Assembly (NCBI GenBank): GCA_001797035.1 | Contig: MGOE01000086.1 | Span: forward strand, 1-13,483 | DNA: 13,483 nt | Source: Chloroflexi bacterium RBG_16_72_14 | GTDB taxonomy: Bacteria; Chloroflexota; Limnocylindria; Limnocylindrales; CSP1-4 | Direction of reading: 5' to 3' | Shown here: positions 8,855-13,483 of the stretch, one piece after another | How positions within the stretch are numbered: position 1 is the first letter of the stretch | Layout of the letters: every line of letters starts with the position of its first letter | The notes under the pieces: generated by a model | Databases searched by the model: none | What the model was told of the DNA's origin: nothing | What the model saw: the letters and a program-made list of their open reading frames with translations, nothing else | Made by a program: the position numbers and the translations under genes

Positions 8855-10069
8855 TCAGCCGCCGCCCGCCGCTGCCGGGGTCCGGACGACGTCGACCCAG
8901 CGACCGGTCCGCGCGCTGTCGCCGACGGCGTCGCCGACCAACATCTCGTCGTGGCCGTCGGCGAACGTCGGGTAGGTGGGGGCCGCGGCCGGCCGGCCCG
9001 CGGCGACGTCCGCGTAGATCGCGGTGAACAGGGCGCCGAACGTGTCGGCGAATCCCTCCACGTGCCCGGCGGGCAGCCGGGCCGCGGCACGGCCAAGCGG
9101 ACCCATCAGGGCGGGGTTTCGGAGCAGCACCTCGTTGGGCCGGTCCCGGTGACCGACCCACAGGTGATCGGGCTGCTCCGAATCCCACGCGACGGCGGAG
9201 GAGGAGCCGTCGATCTCGTACTGGAGGCTGTTCTTGCGGCCGGGGCTGATCTGCGAGATGGCCACGGAGCCGCGGGCGCCGCCTTCGTAGCGCAGCAGGA
9301 TCATCGCGCTGTCCTCGGTCCGGATAGCCACGGGCACCGTCTCGGCCGCGCGTTCGGTGGAGAACGTCTCGACCGGGCCGGCTGGCCGGTGCCGGACCGG
9401 GATGAAGGTGGTGAGGTCCGCCATCACGGCCTCGACCCGGCGACCAGTCAGGAACGTCGTGAGGTCCAGCCAGTGCGAGCCGATGTCGCCGACGGCGCGA
9501 AGCGCCCCACCGCGCTCCGGCTCGAGCCGCCAGTTCCAGTCCGTGTCGTGGAGCAGCCAGTCCTGGAAGTAGCGACCGGTGACCAGGCGGACGTCGCCCA
9601 CGCCGCCGTCCCGCACGAGCCCCGCCACGTGCTGGTTGAGCGGGTAGAACCGGATGTTGAAGTTGACCGCGTTGACCAGCCCCGACGCGGCCGCCAGGCG
9701 GACGAGGTCGCCCGACTCCCCCGAGGTCATGGCCAGCGGCTTCTCGCACACGACGTGGCGGCCCGCGGCGAGGATCGCCTTCGCCTGCGGGTAATGCAGC
9801 TCGTTGGGCGACGTGACGTGGACGACGCGGACGCGGTCGTCGGCGAGGAGCTCGTCGAGGTCCGCGTAGGCGTGCGCCACGCCGATCCGGTCCGCACTGG
9901 CCGTTGCGCGCTGGGTGGAGGACCCCAGCAGCCCGAGGACGTCGACGCCGATGCGGCGCAGGGCCTCGATGTGGACCGTGCCGATGAAGCCGCTGCCGAT
10001 GACGGCGGCTCCGATCCCCGAGAGGCTGCTCATCTCCGGGTCGCTCTCCATGCGGGATGTCGTGGTCAT
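8855..10069 (-). CDS. Gfo/Idh/MocA-family NAD(P)-dependent oxidoreductase (B), first gene of the main operon
   Basis: The 404-aa protein has the Rossmann motif AAVIGSGFIGTVH (GSGFIG at 25-30), a canonical EKP motif VVCEKPLAM (Glu109-Lys110-Pro111) and the C-domain block VGDIGSHWLDL (Asp195, His199), which carries typical Gfo/Idh active-site residues. The aromatic stretch YFQDWLLHDTDWNWRLE (about 167-183) may shape the sugar pocket. It belongs to a different subfamily from oxidoreductases A and C. The first ATG (10069) has no good Shine-Dalgarno; other in-frame ATGs lie at 10051 and 10033, so the true start could be up to 12 codons later. The promoter, about 75 bases upstream, makes this the first gene of the operon. 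After its stop, 73 bases separate it from the TIM-barrel gene. Confidence 0.9.
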   Translation of the reverse strand: MTTTSRMESDPEMSSLSGIGAAVIGSGFIGTVHIEALRRIGVDVLGLLGSSTQRATASADRIGVAHAYADLDELLADDRVRVVHVTSPNELHYPQAKAILAAGRHVVCEKPLAMTSGESGDLVRLAAASGLVNAVNFNIRFYPLNQHVAGLVRDGGVGDVRLVTGRYFQDWLLHDTDWNWRLEPERGGALRAVGDIGSHWLDLTTFLTGRRVEAVMADLTTFIPVRHRPAGPVETFSTERAAETVPVAIRTEDSAMILLRYEGGARGSVAISQISPGRKNSLQYEIDGSSSAVAWDSEQPDHLWVGHRDRPNEVLLRNPALMGPLGRAAARLPAGHVEGFADTFGALFTAIYADVAAGRPAAAPTYPTFADGHDEMLVGDAVGDSARTGRWVDVVRTPAAAGGG

Positions 10070-10122
10070 GGTGCGAGGCGTCGGCCGGTCCCGGACGTCG
10101 CGACCCCTCGTGCGGGGCATCC

Positions 10123-10139
10123 GTCTATACCGTCTAGAG
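10123..10139 (-). promoter_or_regulatory. Putative GntR (HutC-type) operator overlapping the transcription start
   Basis: GTCTATAC at 10123-10130 fits the GTnTAnAC pattern known for HutC-type GntR repressors. A second, imperfect copy GTCTAGAG follows at 10132-10139, in step nine bases on. Together they cover about the first 16 transcribed bases predicted from the promoter just upstream. A HutC/UTRA-type regulator is encoded at the end of this operon, so autoregulation is a natural reading. The match is seen; binding is inferred. Confidence 0.5.
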
Positions 10140-10144
10140 GCCCG

Positions 10145-10174
10145 ATCATACGGGTCGAAACGCGCGATCGTCAA
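10145..10174 (-). promoter_or_regulatory. Predicted housekeeping-type promoter of the main operon
   Basis: On the minus strand a -35 box TTGACG (10169-10174) and a -10 box TATGAT (10145-10150) are separated by 18 bases; each differs from consensus at one position. The start of transcription would fall at about 10138, leaving a leader of about 70 bases before oxidoreductase B. The A+T content of this short patch contrasts sharply with the surroundings. It is the best promoter I can see in the window. Confidence 0.7.
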
Positions 10175-10219
10175 TAATCGATGATCTGCGATCCCCCGCT
10201 CCGGACGAGGCTCGGCGTC

Positions 10220-10318
10220 CCGTGCCAGCGCACGGTGCTCGACCGGCCCGCTGCCCTGCCCTGCGCCCTCTCGGGCCGGGGCAACCGCGCAGCGGCCGTA
10301 CCAGCGCACGGTGCTCGA
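10220..10318. repeat. Pair of 23-bp direct repeats (22/23 identical)
   Basis: Copies at 10220-10242 and 10296-10318, spaced 76 bases start to start and differing at one position. The exact shared core is ccagcgcacggtgctcga (18 bases). Between them lies an 8-bp inverted repeat, ccggcccg (10243-10250) with cgggccgg (10272-10279). The nearer copy lies 46 bases upstream of the -35 box of the main promoter. They could be binding sites for a regulator, or leftovers of a duplication. Confidence 0.65.
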
Positions 10319-10333
10319 TCTCGTTCGCCCAGC

Positions 10334-10391
10334 GGCGCATCCGTGGGCTGCAAGAGCCCCGCATGCGCCAAGCCAGCCGCTGGGCGGCTGG
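10334..10391. other. Two adjacent hairpins
   Basis: The first has outer arms ggcgcat (10334-10340) and atgcgcc (10363-10369), plus an inner stem gggct (10345-10349) with agccc (10355-10359). The second has arms ccagccg (10373-10379) and cggctgg (10385-10391) around a 5-base loop. Only three bases separate them. There is no T-tract on either side, so I do not call them terminators. They could be part of a structured RNA or leader, but high G+C makes chance hairpins common. Confidence 0.35.
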
Positions 10392-10569
10392 AATCGCACG
10401 TCGTGTGCCCGTTCGACCGCTCGGCGGCGCACGGGCGCCCGGCCGGCGGCCGGGGCCCGCGGCCGGGCGGGTGGTGGGCGCGATCGTGGCCCCGAAGCGC
10501 GCCCCGGCCGTCTCGCGGCTCGACGCCGCCAGGCCCACGAGACGGGTCGGGTGCCGCGACGCGGGCCAC

Positions 10570-10711
10570 GTACACCGGCCCCGGCGTGTCCCCGGTGGGC
10601 AGGCACAGGTGCGCGTCCGGCCGCTCGCGCAGGCGGGCAGCAAGCTCCGCGGCGACGGCTGCCGGCCCGGGCGGACCCCGGCAGGACCTCCAGGCGGAGC
10701 GCGCCGGCGGT
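10570..10711 (-). pseudogene. Probable remnant of a NagB/6-phosphogluconolactonase-like (glucosamine-6-phosphate isomerase superfamily) N-terminus
   Basis: Directly after the stop of oxidoreductase C, the minus strand reads ALRLEVLPG in one frame. In another frame it then reads PAAVAAELAARLRERPDA, followed by HLCLPTGDTPGPVY. This resembles the start of NagB-type proteins: a first strand xRLEVLPD, a helix AVAxxAADxIAxRLRERPDA, then LGLPTGxTPxxxY with the phosphate-binding turn. No start codon is found in the first frame, one frameshift separates the two parts, and after PVYVARVA nothing resembling the rest of the roughly 240-residue family follows in any frame. I therefore read it as a decayed, truncated gene. 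The resemblance is from memory of the family, so chance similarity in a high-G+C open frame is possible. Confidence 0.4.
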
Positions 10712-11913
10712 CAGACGCCGGACACGACGCGGTCGACGAAGTCGCCCGTCGCCGGGTCCTTGAGGATCAGCTTCTCGCGGCCGTCGGGCAGCACCTCGCG
10801 CTTGATCACGACGAGGCCCTCGTACGTCTCGGGCTGCTTCGCGATCCGCGGCGTGGCGCCGCCGCGCCACTCGAACAGCCCGACGGGCTCCCAGGCGCCG
10901 GACCTCGCCGAGCGGTAGGCGGCGTCCATGACGGCGTTGACCACGTAGCCGTCGTAGAACGTCTCGCGCGGCGTGCCGCCGGTGTCGAGCGCGTTGAACA
11001 TGTCCGTGAACATGTCCACGTAGCCCAGCTCCGAGACCTCGTCGCCCACCGGGAACAGCCAGCCGGCCGCCGTCTCGGCCTTCTCGGCGACGTACCCGCC
11101 GCTGCCACCGGCCGTGAACATCTCGTAGCCGGTGCGCAGGAAGTGGTTGAGCCAGATCGTGCCGTGGGTCCCGGCCACCTCGTCCCGCAGGTCCATGCCG
11201 CCGCGGAACGTCCAGCTGACCTCGAACTGGCCGATCGCGCCCGACTCGAACCGGATGAGCGCGATCGCGTTGTCCTCGTCGTCGATCGGGTGGACGATCG
11301 TGTCCGTGTGGCACATGACGTCGACCGGCCGGTTCCCCTTGCCCACGAAGCTCCGGATGATCTCGATGCAGTGGCAGCCGAGGTCGATGATCGCGCCGCC
11401 ACCGGTCAGGCGCCCGTCCCAGAACCAGGCGCTGTGCGGCCCCGGGTGCGTCTCGCGGGAACGGACCCAGGTCACGTCGCCCAGCGCGCCGTCCTGCACG
11501 GACCTGACCGCCTTGAGGGTCTTGGGCGTGTAGCACAGGTCCTCGAGGTAGCCGCCGAACACCCCGGCGGCCTCGACGGCCTCGAGCATCCGCTTCGCCT
11601 CGTCGGCGTTGCGCCCCAGCGGCTTCGTGCACAGCACGGCCTTGCCCGCGGCCGCCACGGCCTTGACGGCCGCCTCGTGGAGGTGGTTCGGCAGCGCGAC
11701 CACGACGACGTCCGTCTCCGGGTGCCGGATCGCGGCCTCCATGTCCGTCGTGGGCTCCGGGATGGCCCAGCGCTCGCTGAACGCCTTGCCCCGCGCCTCG
11801 CTGCGCGAGTACACGACCCGGACGCGGTCGCGGCCGCGCTGGCCGTGGAGGGTCATCGTGTAGAAGTCGCCGATGAGGCCGGTGCCGAGCATCGTGACGG
11901 CGTGCGACTGCAT
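10711..11913 (-). CDS. Gfo/Idh/MocA-family NAD(P)-dependent oxidoreductase (C)
   Basis: The 400-aa protein starts MQSHAVTMLGTGLIGDFY, with the nucleotide-binding turn GTGLIG at 10-15. The EKP position reads CTKPLGRN (Lys97), as in oxidoreductase A. The catalytic half has HPGPHSAWFWD (from 156) and GGGAIIDLGCHCIE with His181. It matches A to the end of A (GTPRETFYDGYVVNA, then YRSARSGAWEPV) but adds about 50 residues, including TYEGLVVIKREVLPDGREK, that are absent from A. AGGAG lies about nine bases before the ATG at 11913. Its own transcript probably starts in the 116-base gap upstream, as the main promoter lies downstream of it. Likely a sugar or polyol dehydrogenase of the same pathway; substrate unknown. 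Confidence 0.92.
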   Translation of the reverse strand: MQSHAVTMLGTGLIGDFYTMTLHGQRGRDRVRVVYSRSEARGKAFSERWAIPEPTTDMEAAIRHPETDVVVVALPNHLHEAAVKAVAAAGKAVLCTKPLGRNADEAKRMLEAVEAAGVFGGYLEDLCYTPKTLKAVRSVQDGALGDVTWVRSRETHPGPHSAWFWDGRLTGGGAIIDLGCHCIEIIRSFVGKGNRPVDVMCHTDTIVHPIDDEDNAIALIRFESGAIGQFEVSWTFRGGMDLRDEVAGTHGTIWLNHFLRTGYEMFTAGGSGGYVAEKAETAAGWLFPVGDEVSELGYVDMFTDMFNALDTGGTPRETFYDGYVVNAVMDAAYRSARSGAWEPVGLFEWRGGATPRIAKQPETYEGLVVIKREVLPDGREKLILKDPATGDFVDRVVSGV

Positions 11914-11942
11914 TGCGCGGGCTCCTCTGCGTGGTGCCCGCG

Positions 11943-11948
11943 ATTCTA
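11943..11948 (-). promoter_or_regulatory. Possible -10 box upstream of oxidoreductase C
   Basis: TAGAAT on the minus strand, 29 bases before the ATG. No good -35 box stands at the right distance, so this is weak. The gap of 116 bases from 11914 to 12029 also holds a cluster of CGATC words (about 11985-12020) that could be a regulator site. Confidence 0.3.
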
Positions 11949-12029
11949 GGGCGTGAGGCTGGGACGGCGAGGCGCCCGGCCGCGACGATCCTCGATCATC
12001 GATCGCCCCTGCGTCGATCGCGGACCCGG

Positions 12030-12749
12030 TCAGCCATCGAGGGTGGCCACCGCGAACAGGTGCGAGAACTGCTTGCACCAGATGAGGACGCTGCGCACGC
12101 CCGAGACGTCGGTGCCCGGCGGGACCGGCGTGTTGTAGCTGCCCCGGTCGGCCCGCAGCCGGGCGACCTCGATGGCCCGATCGGTGTAGCCGTCGGGATC
12201 GGGCGACAGGTAGACGAAGAGGTCGGGCCCGTTGCGGACGGCGAAGTCGTCGAACCGCACGACCCACTCGCCCGGCGCGACCTCGCTCAGCGTGGCCGTG
12301 CCGCGGCCGAAGTGGAAGTCGTCGGTGCCGGCGAACTCGCCCCGCCGGGGCGGCGCGGGCGTCCACGGCTCCGGCGTGGGCGGCGGCGACGCGGTCGCCT
12401 CCGGTGTCGCTGACGCACCGGGGCGCTGGGTCGCGGCGGGCGGCGACGATGGCTCCGCGGTTGTCGCCGGTGACGGGTCCGCGGCGACGACGACCGGCGC
12501 CTCCTGGAGCTCGGTCGACAGGAACGCCGGCGACACGAGATACCAGGTGACCGGCACCCCGACGAGGAGCGCGATCGCGAGCAGCCCGGCCGAGGCGCGC
12601 GGGTGGTGGCGTGCAACGGCGGCCCAGCCGCGCCGCCGGGCGACCACGGCCAGGACGACGAGGGCCACGATCCCGGCGATCGCCAGCGGGACGCGCAGCG
12701 CGTAGGCGGTGCCGAGGATGAGGCTGCCGAGGTCGCCGATGAGGGACAT
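12030..12749 (-). CDS. Membrane-anchored DM13-domain protein
   Basis: A 239-aa protein with two hydrophobic helices (about 18-37 and 53-72), a Pro/Ser/Thr/Ala-rich linker (about 88-134) and a C-terminal DM13 domain from about 137. The domain is recognised by GEFAGTDDFHFGRGTATL, RFDDFAVRNGPDLFVYLSPD, ADRGSYNTPVPPGTD and VLIWCKQFSHLFAVA, with the conserved Cys225. DM13 domains have been proposed to act in extracytoplasmic redox or electron transfer, but the function is not settled. The linker suggests the domain sits outside the membrane. The ATG at 12749 has GGAGA a few bases upstream. It lies 62 bases after the histidine-kinase gene and may share its transcript; a link to the sugar operon is not apparent. 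Confidence 0.9.
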   Translation of the reverse strand: MSLIGDLGSLILGTAYALRVPLAIAGIVALVVLAVVARRRGWAAVARHHPRASAGLLAIALLVGVPVTWYLVSPAFLSTELQEAPVVVAADPSPATTAEPSSPPAATQRPGASATPEATASPPPTPEPWTPAPPRRGEFAGTDDFHFGRGTATLSEVAPGEWVVRFDDFAVRNGPDLFVYLSPDPDGYTDRAIEVARLRADRGSYNTPVPPGTDVSGVRSVLIWCKQFSHLFAVATLDG

Positions 12750-12811
12750 GAGGTCTCCGTGATGCCGTGGTCCGGCCGATCGTGCCCGAGGTCCGTGACG
12801 CCACGATGACG

Positions 12812-13483
12812 TCAGGCCGGCAGGGTCACCAGGAACGTCGTCCAGCCGCCCTCGCTCGTTACGCCGACCCGTCCTCCCGCCGCCTCCACCAGCTGGCGCA
12901 CGATCGCGAGGCCGATGCCGGCCCCGCCCCGCTCGCGGTCGCGCGACTTCTCCACCCGGTAGAAGCGCTCCCAGATCCGCGGCAGGTCCTCCTCCGGGAT
13001 ACCGGGGCCCGTGTTGGCGACACGGATGTCGATGCCGTCCGCCGCGCGGGTGGCCGAGATGCGCACCTCGCCGCCTTGGGGCGTGTAGCGGACGGCGTTC
13101 TGGAGCAGGTTGGCCAGCACCTGGGTGAGCTCGTCGGCGCGGACACTGGCCCGGATCCCCGGTGCCACGTCCATCGACAGCTCGATCGACCGGCGCGCCA
13201 GCGCCGGGGCCACGAGGTCCGCGGCGCCGCGCACGAGCGAGGCGACGTCCACCTCGCGTGGCATGCCCGGCCGCTCCTCCGCCCCGGCGAGGACGTCCAG
13301 CGACGCCGCCAGCCGGGTCAGGCGGTCCACCTCCTCGCGCAGCGAGTCGAACGTCGCGGGGTCCGGCGGCAGGACGCCGTCCCGGAGCGCCTCGAGATAG
13401 CCCTGCAGGTTCGTCAGCGGCGTCCGCAGCTCGTGCGAGGCATTGACGATGAACTCGCGCCGGATCGCCTCCTGCTCCGCGAG
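12812..13483 (-). CDS. Two-component sensor histidine kinase, C-terminal part (5' end cut by window edge)
   Basis: The 223 visible residues cover the transmitter domain of a HisKA-type kinase. The dimerisation and phosphoacceptor box is FIVNASHELRTPLTNLQGYLEAL (His at visible residue 17). The ATP-binding domain has an N box LTQVLANLLQNAVRYTP, a G1 box VANTGPGIPEEDLPRIWERFYR that also contains the F box, and a G2 box RERGGAGIGLAIVRQLV. It ends WTTFLVTLPA. The sensor and membrane part lie beyond position 13483. The partner response regulator is not in the window. The kinase would sense an unknown signal and phosphorylate that regulator. All catalytic boxes are intact. Confidence 0.95.
   Translation of the reverse strand, partial: LAEQEAIRREFIVNASHELRTPLTNLQGYLEALRDGVLPPDPATFDSLREEVDRLTRLAASLDVLAGAEERPGMPREVDVASLVRGAADLVAPALARRSIELSMDVAPGIRASVRADELTQVLANLLQNAVRYTPQGGEVRISATRAADGIDIRVANTGPGIPEEDLPRIWERFYRVEKSRDRERGGAGIGLAIVRQLVEAAGGRVGVTSEGGWTTFLVTLPA

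Larger units (their letters stand above)
10070..10710. other. Intergenic region of about 640 bases without a convincing intact gene
   Basis: Between oxidoreductases C and B. Several long open frames exist on both strands, but they are rich in Arg, Pro, Gly and Ala, have no recognisable motif and no credible start, and are expected at this base composition. From right to left the region holds a probable decayed NagB-type fragment (10570-10711), a very G+C-rich palindromic patch (arms 10437-10445 and 10460-10468), two adjacent hairpins (10334-10391), a 23-bp direct repeat (10220-10242 and 10296-10318), and the promoter and operator of the main operon. Confidence 0.7.

Noticed and set aside
10301..10400. 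Possible tRNA or tRNA-like gene, given the stacked hairpins
   Set aside because: No T-loop (GTTCGAATC-like), no acceptor stem pairing across the right distance, and no anticodon arm could be assembled.
10437..10468. 9-bp inverted repeat of G and C only
   Set aside because: Such palindromes are expected by chance in a stretch made almost wholly of G and C; no T-tract follows on either strand.
8855..11632. A 925-codon minus-strand open frame joining oxidoreductase B with antisense-like sequence of C
   Set aside because: Only the part from 10069 down has protein-like motifs. The upstream part overlaps oxidoreductase C in another frame and is Arg/Gly/Ala-rich, as expected from high G+C.
10222..11949. 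A long plus-strand open frame (575 codons) across oxidoreductase C
   Set aside because: It is the antisense shadow of a well-supported gene, with no recognisable domain and a composition dominated by Arg, Val, Asp, Pro and Ala.
11914..12804. N-terminal extension of oxidoreductase C through the upstream gap and into the DM13 gene
   Set aside because: The ATG at 11913 has a good Shine-Dalgarno and begins right before the Rossmann strand; the extension overlaps a well-supported DM13 gene.

Overview
This is a very G+C-rich window (roughly 70% by eye). Every supported gene lies on the minus strand, so the window is transcribed from right to left. Codon third positions are almost always G or C. 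The binding protein is a lipoprotein with a Thr/Ala/Pro/Glu linker, and starts are often coupled (ATGA, GTGA, TGATG). The style fits an Actinomycetota or Chloroflexota (Limnocylindria-like) bacterium, but no marker gene here fixes the taxon.

Right edge (12030-13483): the C-terminal part of a two-component sensor histidine kinase, cut by the window edge, followed by a small membrane-anchored DM13-domain protein. These look unrelated to the rest.

Middle (10711-11913, then a gap of about 640 bases): a Gfo/Idh/MocA oxidoreductase (called C here). The gap after it has no convincing intact gene. It holds a probable decayed NagB-type N-terminus, a 23-bp direct repeat (22/23 identical), two neighbouring hairpins, and a good sigma-70-like promoter (TTGACG, 18 bp, TATGAT) reading left. 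Just downstream of the -10 box, around the predicted transcription start, is GTCTATAC. This matches the GTnTAnAC pattern of HutC-type GntR operators.

Main operon (10069 down to 1): oxidoreductase B, a xylose-isomerase-like TIM barrel, a DeoC-family aldolase, oxidoreductase A, a SIS-domain phosphosugar protein, and a complete ribose-type (CUT2) ABC importer: lipoprotein binding protein, fused double ATPase and two permeases. It ends in a GntR repressor cut off by the left edge. Most junctions overlap by 1-4 bases. The exceptions are the gaps either side of the binding-protein gene, each of which contains a hairpin.

Inferred logic: a monosaccharide-like compound or derivative enters through the ABC importer. 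NAD(P)-dependent oxidoreductases and isomerases convert it, and the DeoC-type aldolase cleaves it to central metabolites. The terminal GntR protein probably senses a pathway intermediate and represses the promoter at about 10145-10174. The substrate cannot be read from the sequence. No sugar kinase is present, although DeoC and SIS proteins normally act on phosphorylated sugars. This combination of three Gfo/Idh enzymes, a DeoC-type aldolase, a SIS protein and a CUT2 importer is the most interesting part of the window.
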